This document shows, piece after piece, positions 45,988-56,747 of a stretch of DNA of 64,000 bases. How positions within the stretch are numbered: the first letter of the stretch is position 1; every line of letters starts with the position of its first letter. This stretch comes from Catenovulum sediminis. Its GTDB lineage: Bacteria; Pseudomonadota; Gammaproteobacteria; Enterobacterales; Alteromonadaceae. A model generated the notes under the pieces. The model saw nothing but the letters and a program-made list of their open reading frames with translations. It was not told where the DNA came from and did not search any database. Position numbers and translations under genes: made by a program. Location of the stretch: assembly GCF_040270295.1 (NCBI RefSeq), contig NZ_JBELOE010000255.1; one strand, 5' to 3'.

Positions 45988-47994
45988 ATCGACTTGTACA
46001 TTTAATAAATCACAAAACTCATCTATGGGTAACGGTTTACTAATTAAATAGCCTTGTCCAAATTGACAACCCAGTGAAGACAATACGTCACGTTGTTTTT
46101 CAGTCTCAATACCTTCGGCAACCACTGTCATACCCAACCCCTTGGCCATACTGAGAATAGAATTAACCAGCGCAACATCCGCAGTATCGTGTTGGATATC
46201 TCGCACGAAAACGCGGTCAACTTTTATCTTGGAAATAAAGCTGCGATAGTGTTTAACATAGCTGAGCGCTGAGTAGCCAGTACCAAAATCGTCAATCGCA
46301 ATTTTCACCCCCAGTTTTTCCATATTTTGCAAAATAAGCGGTATATTAGCGTTGCCCGATTCATTGATCATCGAGCGCTCTGTGACTTCTACTTCAAGTC
46401 GATTCAAAGTCAGTGGATAACGCTCTAAAAGGCCTGCCATATGGTCAATTAAATCAGTTTGTTCAAAATCAAGCGGACAGAAATTGACTGTCCCGAATAA
46501 TCTTGCACCTGTCTGTTCCAGCTTGTGCAATTTCTTGACAACCTTTTCTAGCACAAACCTATCAATTTCAACTACATCGCCGGTTTCTTCAGCTAACGCG
46601 ATAAATATATCGGGTCGAATAGATCCATACTCTGGGTGATTCCAGCGGCATAAAGCTTCAAACCCGACAATACTTGCATCATCAATTGCAAATATGGGCT
46701 GAAAATACACACTAATCTGCTCATTTTTTAATGCATCTTTCAGCGCGGCTTTTAAGCGGGATTTAACCACCAAATCTTCAAACATTTCAGCTGAAAATGT
46801 TTTATATTGGCTTTTGCCAGACGATTTGGCCTGAAACATCGCGGTATCCGCATTTGCGATTAAATTAGTCGCGGTATCCGCATCTTCAGGGTACATCGCA
46901 ATACCAATGCTGCAGCTTAAATTTAATATATCATTGGCGATCCCGTAAGGTTCTTTAATGCGTTGTAATAAATTTTTAGCTAACGCGTCCAATTGAATAC
47001 CATCCAGCTCGACAGCCAACATAAATTCGTCGCCCCCTATACGGGCAACAAATCCGCCGTACACGTTACCTATATCTAGCAAACGGGCTGAAACGATTCT
47101 TAAGATTTCATCCCCAACTAAATGGTGGTGCGTATCATTGATATCTTTAAAGCCGTCTAAATCAATAAACAATAAGGCAAACTTACCGTCGATACTAGTT
47201 GAACGAATTTTTTCTTCTAATAAATGCAAACCATATCTGCGATTGGCAATACCGGTCAGATCATCATGGTTGGCCTGATAGGTTAAGTGCTTTTCATACT
47301 GACGTTTGGCTTTAAAGTAATCCTGAGTTTCACGCCCTAACCTATTATAACTGTTTACAATTTCACTCAACTCATCTTCAATGTAGGGCGCACGATTTAA
47401 AACAATTTCACGCCTTAGTGAATCATCCAGTTTAAATGATTGCATATGCGACACTATATTGGATAGATGACGCGATAACATGTAGCCAATCACACGAATG
47501 GCAATAAAAGATACCAGCACAGCTGAAACAACATAAACGCTGACAACAAACAAAACAGAATCGATGACGTAACGATTAATGGCCTTGCGATCTAGCCAAA
47601 TATCAACATTACCAACTAATTCTTGTTGGTGGGTTAAATCTTGTGTTAACGATGGCGGACCCGATTTCACACCGTATAAATAGCGCTCGCCGGTTTCACT
47701 TATCACTTCGGTCGCGGCAATATATTGTGACTGGCTTAACCCCGACGCCATGTATTGCACAGTTTCTTCTTTAAAGCTCCACAAGGCTTCTGATAACGAA
47801 GCGCTGACCAACTCGATGTTTTTTTCAACATCTTTTTGAATTTGATCATGTACTTTGTAGTACTGAACAACTGAAAAACCAGTTACGGCAAGTAGTGTGG
47901 CAAACAAGCTTGAAACCACTAGAGCCAATACAACTCTGGCTTTTAACGAATGCAAAGAAAACTGCTTTAGTAGCCGATAACAGGCTGCGTACAT
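45967..47994 (-). CDS. Membrane-bound GGDEF-EAL cyclic-di-GMP protein
   Basis: 675 aa. Two transmembrane helices (about 20-45 and 142-165) flank a periplasmic sensor region of about 100 aa; a HAMP-like linker follows. The GGDEF domain (about 235-400) keeps IGGDEF, and the EAL domain (about 415-665) keeps FEALCRW and DDFGTGYS, so both synthesis and hydrolysis of c-di-GMP are possible. The sensed signal is unknown. Single gene, convergent with tapT. Confidence 0.93.
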   Translation of the reverse strand: MYAACYRLLKQFSLHSLKARVVLALVVSSLFATLLAVTGFSVVQYYKVHDQIQKDVEKNIELVSASLSEALWSFKEETVQYMASGLSQSQYIAATEVISETGERYLYGVKSGPPSLTQDLTHQQELVGNVDIWLDRKAINRYVIDSVLFVVSVYVVSAVLVSFIAIRVIGYMLSRHLSNIVSHMQSFKLDDSLRREIVLNRAPYIEDELSEIVNSYNRLGRETQDYFKAKRQYEKHLTYQANHDDLTGIANRRYGLHLLEEKIRSTSIDGKFALLFIDLDGFKDINDTHHHLVGDEILRIVSARLLDIGNVYGGFVARIGGDEFMLAVELDGIQLDALAKNLLQRIKEPYGIANDILNLSCSIGIAMYPEDADTATNLIANADTAMFQAKSSGKSQYKTFSAEMFEDLVVKSRLKAALKDALKNEQISVYFQPIFAIDDASIVGFEALCRWNHPEYGSIRPDIFIALAEETGDVVEIDRFVLEKVVKKLHKLEQTGARLFGTVNFCPLDFEQTDLIDHMAGLLERYPLTLNRLEVEVTERSMINESGNANIPLILQNMEKLGVKIAIDDFGTGYSALSYVKHYRSFISKIKVDRVFVRDIQHDTADVALVNSILSMAKGLGMTVVAEGIETEKQRDVLSSLGCQFGQGYLISKPLPIDEFCDLLNVQVDLARQTH

Positions 47995-48203
47995 ATAGTG
48001 GGTTCCAGAATTATTAATTTGTATAAAAAATCAAACAAGATGTAAATGCATGGTAGACAATCTGTAAGCAAAAATCTATCGCCTATTTATTTATATTAGC
48101 AAAGAATCAAGTACAAGGATTGATTTTTTACGATAGAACCCCACTTTAGCGCTATCAAAGCAATTCAAAAGATAAATGGTTTTAAGACGACGGATTTTAA
48201 ATT

Positions 48204-48908
48204 ATGAATATGAGCCTGATTACCAATTTACTCGCAGCTTCAGTTACTTTAATAGGCTATTTTACACAACAGGATATCGTGTTTTCAGTAGGGTTATTCG
48301 CACTGTCTGGCGCTTTTACAAACTGGCTGGCGGTACATATGTTATTTGAAAAAGTACCGGGTTTATATGGTTCGGGTGTTATTGAAGCTAAATTCGACAA
48401 CTTTCGCACGGCAATCAATAACCTGATCATGACAGAATTTTTTAATCATGAGAATATTGATAAATTTTTGACCGATCAACAAGGACATGCCAGCCACTTC
48501 AATTTTGCCCCGGTGATAGAACAGGTAGATTTTGAACCCGCTTATGATTCGTTGGTCGCAACAATCAATGAATCTAAATTTGGCAGCATGCTGGCCATGT
48601 TTGGTGGTTCATCAGCGATTGAACCGCTTAAAGAGCCTTTTATAACCAAATTGAAAGGTAAAATCATTGAAATCAGCCAAACTGAAGAATTTAATGAATT
48701 AGTGCGCGATTCATTGGAAAAACCGGATGTGATCGAAGAATTAAAAGATAAAGTTTCCAACATTGTCAGCACCAGATTAGAAGAATTGACACCTAAAACG
48801 GTTAAAGAAATAGTCCAGAAAATGATCCGTGAACATTTAGGTTGGTTAGTTGTTTGGGGTGGAATATTTGGTGGCTTTTTTGGTTTACTCGCCGGTTTAT
48901 TGGGATAA
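48204..48908 (+). CDS. DUF445 family membrane protein
   Basis: 234 aa. Hydrophobic N-terminus (about 5-45, with the family-type segment FTNWLAVHMLFE), a long helical middle and a C-terminal hydrophobic hairpin (WGGIFGGFFGLLAGLLG). DUF445 proteins are inner-membrane proteins of unknown function. First of four same-strand genes leading to creA. Confidence 0.85.
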   Translation: MNMSLITNLLAASVTLIGYFTQQDIVFSVGLFALSGAFTNWLAVHMLFEKVPGLYGSGVIEAKFDNFRTAINNLIMTEFFNHENIDKFLTDQQGHASHFNFAPVIEQVDFEPAYDSLVATINESKFGSMLAMFGGSSAIEPLKEPFITKLKGKIIEISQTEEFNELVRDSLEKPDVIEELKDKVSNIVSTRLEELTPKTVKEIVQKMIREHLGWLVVWGGIFGGFFGLLAGLLG

Positions 48909-48955
48909 ACTACATAAGAACCTAATAACCCGTTGCCAACCTGCAAGGAAATTAA

Positions 48956-49228
48956 GTGAAAGAATTAGCCCGAAAGATTTTTGCCCCCGTTTTGCGCCCG
49001 TTTGAAGCTGGAGCAGAACCATACCACTACAAACCATTAAACAGAACGATTTTGCTAGTTGTTGGTTTTTTGTTTTTAGTGTTGGCGACTACTGTCTATT
49101 TTTTAAGCCCGCCGGGGTATGGTTTTTTAATCCCTTTCACTGTTTTTGGCGCTGGCGGCTGTTTGTGTTTAATAATTGGATTGTTGGGTGCGGATCGGGC
49201 GGTCGCAAAAATCTGGGGAAATAAATAA
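48956..49228 (+). CDS. Small two-helix membrane protein
   Basis: 90 aa from a GTG start with AAGGA 6-8 bp upstream. Two transmembrane helices (about 29-48 and 54-76). Family not recognised. 47 bp after the DUF445 gene and 12 bp before the next gene, so probably one operon. Confidence 0.7.
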   Translation: MKELARKIFAPVLRPFEAGAEPYHYKPLNRTILLVVGFLFLVLATTVYFLSPPGYGFLIPFTVFGAGGCLCLIIGLLGADRAVAKIWGNK

Positions 49229-49240
49229 AAAGGACTTGAG

Positions 49241-50212
49241 GTGAAAAAATTTCTGCTGTTTTTTGTTTTACTAATACTGCTTTCTTTAGTTATTGTGGTT
49301 TTAGTATTGTTATGGCCAAACAAAGCGCAGCAGCCCAGCCCGGCGCAGACACCAGCAGATAGATATGCGGCAGCAGAGCCGCCATTAAGCACTCAAATAA
49401 ATACTGAAAAACTGAATATCAATGAGCAACCTAAAATCGAATCTTTAGATGATTCTGATACACCTACTGACAACAGTGAGAAAAACAAGCCTCACCCCAG
49501 CAAACCTAAAATAACAGAGCTTCAGCAAATAGAAGCCCTGCAACAAAATATTGCGCATATCGATTTAGACCAGTACAAAAAAAATGCAACAACAGAAGCT
49601 TATTTGGCCTATTTATTAGCGCTGGAAAAATGTTTGCCCTTTCATCGTTATATCAATAATGCCGGCAAAATTGAATTTACTGAGCAACAGATTAATACCA
49701 CGGTAGAGCAACATGCCAACAATGGTTTCCCTAAACATGTCACTCAACATATGTTGGATAAAATCAATTTATGTAAAAACGTGAAGGGAGAATACCTGAA
49801 TCGCTTATATGACGAGGTCACGTATGTTGCCAACCATGGCAATATACAAGCAATGATGTTGCTTTCACATATGCCTTCGTTAAATTTAGCGCTACGTAAA
49901 AATATTGATAAAGAAACGCGTAAAAACTTTTATCACAAACAAGTGATGTGGCTTGAGCAAGCCAGACAACAAGGTAGTTTAAATGCACTATTTAATTTAG
50001 CCGTGCGTTACCACCATGGTGTCAGTCCTGATGCTGTGGCTGCGGCAAGCTACTATAGCGCGTTGCAACACTTTATGCCTGAATACGAGTATACAGAGAC
50101 TGTAACCGTATTAACGGAAAATATGAAAACATGGCAAAAAGCAGAAGTGGATAAAACCACCCGCTTAATAATTGAAGAAATGCAGCAGCTACCCGAACTG
50201 TACAACTGGTAA
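49241..50212 (+). CDS. Membrane-anchored Sel1-like repeat protein
   Basis: 323 aa from a GTG start. One N-terminal helix (about 4-26), then a Pro/Gln/Lys-rich low-complexity region (about 28-95) and an alpha-helical domain with a Sel1-like segment (QGSLNALFNLAVRYHHGV). Probably a periplasmic scaffold anchored in the inner membrane. Function unknown. Confidence 0.68.
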   Translation: MKKFLLFFVLLILLSLVIVVLVLLWPNKAQQPSPAQTPADRYAAAEPPLSTQINTEKLNINEQPKIESLDDSDTPTDNSEKNKPHPSKPKITELQQIEALQQNIAHIDLDQYKKNATTEAYLAYLLALEKCLPFHRYINNAGKIEFTEQQINTTVEQHANNGFPKHVTQHMLDKINLCKNVKGEYLNRLYDEVTYVANHGNIQAMMLLSHMPSLNLALRKNIDKETRKNFYHKQVMWLEQARQQGSLNALFNLAVRYHHGVSPDAVAAASYYSALQHFMPEYEYTETVTVLTENMKTWQKAEVDKTTRLIIEEMQQLPELYNW

Positions 50213-50254
50213 GCGAGCATTTTTAGCCTTACAACATAGGATTTAGGAGTAAGT

Positions 50255-50719
50255 ATGCAAAAGCAATATCTGATTTTTCCATTTTTATTAGCCTGCTTGA
50301 TAAGTTGCAGCGATAACGAAGTGGGCGATGTGAGCCTAGGCTGGTTTACCACAAAAGATATCAAAATCGACAGTTTAAATGATCCAATCGTAACCGGAGT
50401 GACTTGTCATATCTCCAGTATAGAAGCGGATCTGGATTTTGCAGACCCGTCTGACTCCAGCATCAGTTGCCGACAAACAGGTCAAATCACCCCCGCTATG
50501 ATTGCCGCAATTGATAAATCAAAAAGCGGCGATATTGTGTTTAAAAAATCAAAAAGCATCTTTTTTAAGAATCTGAAAATCAGAAGGATTTTTGATGCTG
50601 AAAACCAAACGCTGTTATATGTTTCATACAGCACCAAAGAGACGCAAGGAAGTTACAAACATAGCATGTCGACAGTCCCCTTGTGGGGGACAGCAGCATA
50701 TGAAACGATTCAGAAGTGA
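50255..50719 (+). CDS. creA: CreA family protein, lipoprotein form
   Basis: 154 aa, like E. coli CreA (157). Conserved family blocks are DPIVTGVTCHIS, SSISCRQTG, GDIVFKK and FDAENQTLLYVSYS, with a C-terminal SMSTVPLWG. The N-terminus has a lipobox (CLISC), unlike the plain signal of E. coli CreA. A good AGGAG precedes the ATG. Exported; function unknown. The first REP array starts about 15 bp after its stop. Confidence 0.9.
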   Translation: MQKQYLIFPFLLACLISCSDNEVGDVSLGWFTTKDIKIDSLNDPIVTGVTCHISSIEADLDFADPSDSSISCRQTGQITPAMIAAIDKSKSGDIVFKKSKSIFFKNLKIRRIFDAENQTLLYVSYSTKETQGSYKHSMSTVPLWGTAAYETIQK

Positions 50720-50732
50720 TAGTGATGAGCCG

Positions 50733-51412
50733 TGTAGGTCGGCCCTTTAGGGCGACGAGTTTTGAGATTCGAGCTTCGAGCCGCGAGCTTCGAGCCGTGT
50801 AGGTCGACCCTTTAGGGCGACGATGTTTTGAGATTCGAGCTACAAGCCGTGTAGGTCGGCCCTTTAGGGCGACAAGTTTTGAGATTCGAGCTTCGAGCCG
50901 CGAGCTTCGAACCGTGTAGGTCGACCCTTTAGGGCGACGATGTTTAATTCGACATCGTGCATGATGCGAGATTTGTCGGACTAAAGTCCGACCTACATTA
51001 TAGCTACAAGTTTCAAGTTGAAAGCCGCGAGCTTCGAACCGTGTAGGTCGGCCCTTTAGGGCGACGATGTTTAATTCGACATCGTGCATGATGCGAGATT
51101 TGTCGGACTAAAGTCCGACCTACATTTAAGCTACAAGTTTCAAGTTGAAAGCCGCGAGCTACAAGCCGTGTAGGTCGGCCCTTTAGGGCGACAAGTTTTG
51201 AGATTCGAGCCGCGAGCTTCGAACCGTGTAGGTCGACCCTTTAGGGCGACAATTATTAATTAGACATCGTGCATGATGCGAGATCTGTCGGACTAAAGTC
51301 CGACCTACATTGTCGGGCTAAAGCCGCGACCTACATTCCTACATTGCCGGGCTGAAGCCACGACCTACATTCCTACATTGTCGGGCTAAAGCCGCGACCT
51401 ACATTTCTTGCA
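50733..51412. repeat. REP-like palindrome array A
   Basis: About thirteen copies of a 21-23 bp unit of form GTAGGTCG(N)CCCTTTAGGGCGAC, in both orientations, joined by spacers rich in GAGCTTC/GAGCCGC heptads and by AATTCGACATCGTGCATGAT-type linkers. The unit is a hairpin with TTTA loop, preceded by GTAG as in REP elements. The bulged base varies (G, A) while the arms stay paired. Lies between creA and rapA; open frames within it are artefacts. Confidence 0.9.
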
Positions 51413-51438
51413 ACTCGAAGCTTGTAACTGAAAGTCGA

Positions 51439-54357
51439 TCAATTATGGCTGACGACAATCAACCTAACGGCATCTAATTTTACACGGGCTTGTTTTAAAT
51501 GCTCATGCAATGCTGTTTTTTGCTGAATCAAAGATTCCAGCTCTATCGGTCGAATACTTGGGTTAACAGCTTTAAGTGCGGTTAATCGCTCAATTTCATC
51601 GCCTAATTCTTCGTCTACTTTAGCAATTGACTGAGCGATTAAATTATCCCGCTCAACATTAGCTTTAGTTTCAGCCTGCCCTATCAGTTCGTGAATCTGC
51701 GGTTGTAACGCAGTCGCTAACTGAGAAGCAACTTGCTTATTAACCGGTTTAAGCTGTTTGTTTAAACCATCAAACGTTACTTTTGCCGCTAAATCATTCC
51801 CCGCTTTATCTAATAAAATACGCACCGGTGTCGGCGGTAAAAAGCGACCGGGCTGCAATTGTTTTGGCGCACTGGTTTCAACCACAAAAATTAACTCAAC
51901 CAAATAGGTGCCTTCTGGCAAAGCTTTGTTGTTTAAAATGCTAACCGCGTTATTGCCCATTTCGCCGGCGTTGATCATCTCAAAACAGCCTTGCACCATA
52001 GGGTGATCCCAACTGATAAAACGCACATCTTCACGGGATAACGCTGTTTCGCGGTCAAAACTAATGGTCATGCCCTCATCCCCTAATTCAGGGAAATGCG
52101 GTTCAAGCATATGTTCGGTTGGGTTTATCGCAATACACTGCTCACCCTTATCATCTTGCGAAACCCCATACACATCAAAAGTTTGAAGCATAAAAGCAAC
52201 CAACTGAGTATCATCATCCATCGCTTCAATATCTTCAGCGATGCGCTCGCCATCAAAACCTTTTGAATTTAACTCAAGTAAGATATCACGCCCTTCTTCT
52301 AACTGAAGATTGATTTGTTCAATTTCAGCTTTTGCGCGTTCAATTAAAGGCTTGATCTGGGTTTCATCAAATTGGTTACTGGCCAAAGCCGTTAATAAAG
52401 CATCGTTTTGTTGCTCGAATACTTTAACCCCAGCCGGACAGGTTTCTGCATAGGCATTAATCCCTTTGTGCTGCCAGTTAAACAAAGTTTCAGCGGCCGA
52501 GTCGGCAAAATACGGAATGTTAATTTGAATATCATTACGCTGACCAATACGGTCTAAACGACCAATTCGCTGTTCTAACAAATCTGGGTTAAGTGGGATA
52601 TCGAATAAAACAAGTTGACGGGCAAACTGAAAGTTACGACCTTCCGAACCAATTTCAGAACAGATCAACAACTGACATCCTTCATCCTGATCAGCAAACC
52701 AAGCGGCCGCTCGGTCACGTTCAACTATCGTCATACCTTCGTGAAAAACTGCAGCATTTAAACCAAATTTAACACGCACCGCTTGCTCAAGCGTCAACGC
52801 AGTAGAGGCCCGCGCACAAATAATTAAAAACTTGTCTTGTTTGTTTTCTTTAATTAACTCAGCTAACCAATCGATACGCGGATCAATTCGCCACCATTCA
52901 ATATCGCCGCTAATTGCATTTTGATACAAAAACTCAGGCGTTAATAATGGCGCAACCGCTTTTGCTGAATAATCTTCCGGGTGGCGTTTTAACCACCAAT
53001 CTGCTGCAGCCCGATATTCAGAAGGTAGTTCTAATTCAGTAGGCAATACACAACGTTTCGGAAAGCCTTTGACGGAAGCTCGCGTATTTCTGAACAACAC
53101 ACGGCCTGTGCCATGTCTGTCGATTAAACTGCGGATAATTTTATGCCTAGCCTGCTGCGCAACCGTTTTATCTGCATCATTGATTGACAACACAGAGGCT
53201 TCAAAACCTTCACCCTGCTCTTGCTCGCCTAAAGACTTGAGTTTTTCTAAACCGTCGGCGTCAATTTTTTCATCACTGTTTAATAATTTAGCTAAATCAG
53301 CAACTGCTTTATAACCCGCCTCTTCTTTAACAAAAGTCGCATAATCATAAAAACGCTCAGGATCTAACAAACGTAAGCGCGCAAAATGGCTTTGATGCCC
53401 CAACTGATCCGGCGTTGCTGTTAACAACAACAAACCTGCACAAATTTTAGCAAGCTTTTCCACCGCGCTATATTGTGGACTAACGGCCTCTTCGCTCCAG
53501 TCTAAGTGGTGCGCTTCGTCAACAACCACCAGATCCCAACTGGCCTGACAAGCTTGCTCTAAACGTTTATCCGATTCAGATAAAATGGTTAATGGCGCAA
53601 TGATAAGCTGTTCTGTTTCAAAAGGATTTTCTTCTGACTCATCATATTCGCCACATCTTTCTTCATCAAAAATCGCGAACTTAAGATTAAAACGGCGCAG
53701 CATTTCAACAAGCCACTGATACTGCAAAGACTCAGGTAATAAAATCAGCACCCGAGATGCACGCCCAGTTAATAACTGCTGATGAATAATCATGCCAGCT
53801 TCAATGGTTTTACCTAAACCCACTTCGTCAGATAGCAAAATACGGGGGGCCACCCGGCTACCCGCCTCTTTGGCAATGTGTAATTGGTGCGGAATTAACG
53901 CTGTACGCGCACCGGCTAAACCAACGAGCGGATGGGTTTGATATTTATGCTGCATGCATCTAGCGTCGTAGCGTAATGTATACCAGTCATTTCTATCAAT
54001 TTGCGCGGTGAATAATCTGTCTTGTGGTTTATTAAATTTGATATGATGATTAATTCGGGTTTCTAATAACTGCGCTTTTTCACCATTATCCGAGCGCTCG
54101 CCTATGTAAATATTTAAACCATCTTCGGCCATAACCTGATGGACATTTAGCGTCCACCCTTCAGCACTTTCCACTGAATCTCCGGGGTTAAAACTGACTC
54201 GCGTTAAAGGTGCGCTGCCTGCTACGTATTCTCGTTGGTCGCCTGTGGCAGGAAATAACATTGAAATTCGACGGCCGTTGATGGCAACAATAGTACCTAA
54301 ACCTAAATCAGACTCTGAATCACTAATCCAGCGTTGTCCAAGTGCAAAATCACTCAT
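51439..54357 (-). CDS. rapA: RNA polymerase-associated ATPase RapA
   Basis: Swi2/Snf2-family ATPase that recycles RNA polymerase. 972 aa (E. coli 968). N-terminal tandem Tudor-like region (FALGQRWISDSESDLGLG), Walker A SDEVGLGKTIEAG, DEAH box VVDEAHHLDW and motif VI RIGRLDRIGQ are present. A GAGGAG lies 12 bp upstream of the ATG. Flanked on both sides by REP arrays. Confidence 0.97.
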   Translation of the reverse strand: MSDFALGQRWISDSESDLGLGTIVAINGRRISMLFPATGDQREYVAGSAPLTRVSFNPGDSVESAEGWTLNVHQVMAEDGLNIYIGERSDNGEKAQLLETRINHHIKFNKPQDRLFTAQIDRNDWYTLRYDARCMQHKYQTHPLVGLAGARTALIPHQLHIAKEAGSRVAPRILLSDEVGLGKTIEAGMIIHQQLLTGRASRVLILLPESLQYQWLVEMLRRFNLKFAIFDEERCGEYDESEENPFETEQLIIAPLTILSESDKRLEQACQASWDLVVVDEAHHLDWSEEAVSPQYSAVEKLAKICAGLLLLTATPDQLGHQSHFARLRLLDPERFYDYATFVKEEAGYKAVADLAKLLNSDEKIDADGLEKLKSLGEQEQGEGFEASVLSINDADKTVAQQARHKIIRSLIDRHGTGRVLFRNTRASVKGFPKRCVLPTELELPSEYRAAADWWLKRHPEDYSAKAVAPLLTPEFLYQNAISGDIEWWRIDPRIDWLAELIKENKQDKFLIICARASTALTLEQAVRVKFGLNAAVFHEGMTIVERDRAAAWFADQDEGCQLLICSEIGSEGRNFQFARQLVLFDIPLNPDLLEQRIGRLDRIGQRNDIQINIPYFADSAAETLFNWQHKGINAYAETCPAGVKVFEQQNDALLTALASNQFDETQIKPLIERAKAEIEQINLQLEEGRDILLELNSKGFDGERIAEDIEAMDDDTQLVAFMLQTFDVYGVSQDDKGEQCIAINPTEHMLEPHFPELGDEGMTISFDRETALSREDVRFISWDHPMVQGCFEMINAGEMGNNAVSILNNKALPEGTYLVELIFVVETSAPKQLQPGRFLPPTPVRILLDKAGNDLAAKVTFDGLNKQLKPVNKQVASQLATALQPQIHELIGQAETKANVERDNLIAQSIAKVDEELGDEIERLTALKAVNPSIRPIELESLIQQKTALHEHLKQARVKLDAVRLIVVSHN

Positions 54358-54455
54358 GGTTGTTCATTACTCCTCTTTGAAGGCGGCGTATATTACCCAA
54401 AGCGCTGGTTGCTTTCACGGATAATTTCAAAGTATTGAAGATAAATGGTGAAGTT

Positions 54456-55250
54456 ACAAGCTTCTAGCTGTAAGTTTCGAGCTGCGAGTTGTGTAGGTCG
54501 GCCCTTTAGGGCGACAATTATTAATTCGACATTGTGCATAATGCAAGATTTGTCGGGCTGAAGCCGCGACCTACATTTTAGCTACGAGCCGCGAGCTTCG
54601 AGCTTCGAGCTGTGTAGGTCGTTCCTTTAGGACGACAATTATTAATTCGACATCGTGCATAATGCGAGATTTGTCGGGCTGAAGCCGCGACCTACATTTA
54701 AGCTTCGAGCTTCGAGCTTCGAGCTGTGTAGGTCGTTCCTTTAGGGCGACAATTTGTAGGTCGGCCCTTTAGGGCGACAATTATTAATTCGACATCGTGC
54801 ATAATGCAAGATTTGTCGGGCTGAAGCCGCGACCTACATTTAAGCTTCGAGTTTCAAGCTTCGAGCTGTGTAGGTCGTTCCTTTAGGGCGACAATTATTA
54901 ATTCGACATTGTGCACAATGTGAGATTTGTCGGGCTGAAGCCGCGACCTACATTTTAGCTGCAAGTTTCAAGTTTCAAGTTTCAAGTTTCAAGTTTCGAG
55001 CCGCGAGCTTCGAGCTGTGTAGGTCGGCCCTTTAGGGCGACAATTATTAATTCGACATTGTGCACAATGCGAGATTTGTCGGGCTGAAGCCGCGACATTG
55101 TTTAGCTCGACATTTGTGCGTTCTGCTTTGACGGACTAAAGTCCGACCTACATTGTCGGGCTGAAGCCGCGACCTACACTTCTTGCAACTTGCAACTTGC
55201 AACTTTTATCTTGCAACTCGTAGCTCGTAGCTCGTAGCTCGCATCTCAAA
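54456..55250. repeat. REP-like palindrome array B
   Basis: Largest array. Alternating forward units (GTAGGTCGGCCCTTTAGGGC, GTAGGTCGTTCCTTTAGGAC) and inverted units (TCGGGCTGAAGCCGCGACC) separated by ATTATTAATTCGACAT-type linkers; the composite unit of about 130 bp repeats about five times. The TTCC/GGAC variant at 54617 keeps the stem paired. Runs of CAAGTTT and GAGCTTC short repeats at 54960-55010. Confidence 0.9.
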
Positions 55251-55352
55251 ACACAAAACTTAAATAAAAAACTTGCTCATTTTGCGTTTTCACCCGATAG
55301 TAAAAATAAGCGTATAGGATAAACGCGATAATCTAACTATTCAGGGGGCCAG

Positions 55353-56741
55353 ATGACCGAGAAAATGACTAAGATTTATATACTCGACACCAACATCCTG
55401 CTACACGAACCATTCGCTTTTTTGAACTTTCAAGAACACGACGTATTCATCCCAATGACGGTATTAGAAGAACTCGATGCCATCAAAGACCGTAAAAAAG
55501 ACGTCAGTCGAGATGCACGAATTGCGATTCGGGCACTAGAAGATTCATTAAAAGATGCCACACCAGAGGAGATTGCCGACGGTGTCAGCATGAAGAGATA
55601 TTCAACTGAACATGGCTCAACCGGAAAACTAGCCATTTACCCTGATCACCTGCTCACCCAAGACAGAGTCACTTTACCTGGCCCTGAAAATGACAACCGA
55701 ATTATTAATGCAGCATTGCACCTGCAACAAGACAAAGCACCCAGAACCGTCATACTGGTTACCAAAGACATCAATATGCGCCTCAAAGCAAAAGGCGCTG
55801 GTATGGAACGCGTTGAAGACTATCGCACCGACCAATTAATTTCCGACATAAAATACTTAAGCACAGGCTATGCCGAAATAAAAGGTGATTTCTGGTCACA
55901 AATCACCAACTGCGAAAGTGAAACAGAAGGTAGAGATGCCATTCACACCGTTGAACGATCAGTGCTACCCAAAACCGTATTCATCAACCAATATATATTT
56001 GACGAAGCACATTCATTTGCCGGTAAAGTTATAGAGCACAATGACGAAACGGTAAAACTTAAAGATCTCGGCTTCGACCGCATGATGGGCCGCCATGCTT
56101 GGGGCATTTCCCCCAAAAACTTTCATCAAGCGATGGCCATGGATGCACTGCTCGACACCCATATTGATTTAGTGTTACTAACCGGCCCAGCTGGAAGCGG
56201 TAAAACCTTACTGGCTCTAGCCGCTGCGCTTGAAATGGTCGTTGAGCAAGGCATTTACGAAAAAATTATAGTCACCCGAAACACACCAGAAATTGCCGAA
56301 TCTATTGGCTTTTTACCCGGTACAGAAGAAGAAAAGATGGCCCCTTGGTTGGGTGCGATTAATGACTCGCTGGATTTTTTACATCGCCATGATGAATGCC
56401 GCGAAAGTAGCATGCGTTATATTATGGAAAAAGCCAACATACAGTTTAAATCAGTCAACTTTATGCGCGGGCGTAGTATTCAAAAGTCCATTGTGATTTT
56501 GGATGAATGCCAGAATATGACCTCTTCGCAACTCAAAACCATAATAACTCGGGCTGGTGAAGGTACTAAACTTATTTGCTGCGGCAACCTGGCGCAAATC
56601 GACAGCAATTATTTATCACCATTAACTTCAGGTTTAACCTATATTGTCGAATGTTTTAAAGATTTTGAGGGGAGCGCCACGGTCCATATTGCAGGTGTGA
56701 TGCGGTCAAGATTAGCGTCATTTGCAGAGAAAAATTTGTAG
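55353..56741 (+). CDS. PIN-PhoH fusion ATPase (PhoH2/YlaK type)
   Basis: 462 aa. N-terminal PIN ribonuclease domain (about 6-150; ILDTNILLHEP, LEELDAIK, and acidic residues later) and C-terminal PhoH ATPase (about 250-455; Walker A LLTGPAGSGKT, Walker B VILDECQN). Members of this type are described as RNA helicase/RNases. AGGGGG precedes the ATG. Lies between REP arrays B and C. Confidence 0.92.
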   Translation: MTEKMTKIYILDTNILLHEPFAFLNFQEHDVFIPMTVLEELDAIKDRKKDVSRDARIAIRALEDSLKDATPEEIADGVSMKRYSTEHGSTGKLAIYPDHLLTQDRVTLPGPENDNRIINAALHLQQDKAPRTVILVTKDINMRLKAKGAGMERVEDYRTDQLISDIKYLSTGYAEIKGDFWSQITNCESETEGRDAIHTVERSVLPKTVFINQYIFDEAHSFAGKVIEHNDETVKLKDLGFDRMMGRHAWGISPKNFHQAMAMDALLDTHIDLVLLTGPAGSGKTLLALAAALEMVVEQGIYEKIIVTRNTPEIAESIGFLPGTEEEKMAPWLGAINDSLDFLHRHDECRESSMRYIMEKANIQFKSVNFMRGRSIQKSIVILDECQNMTSSQLKTIITRAGEGTKLICCGNLAQIDSNYLSPLTSGLTYIVECFKDFEGSATVHIAGVMRSRLASFAEKNL

Positions 56742-56747
56742 TTTTAT

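Noticed and set aside
50580..51089. 169-codon minus-strand open frame over the creA 3' end and REP array A
   Set aside because: Its translation is a repeating RRPKGSTYTVRSSRLEAR pattern produced by the repeat units; it is not a gene.
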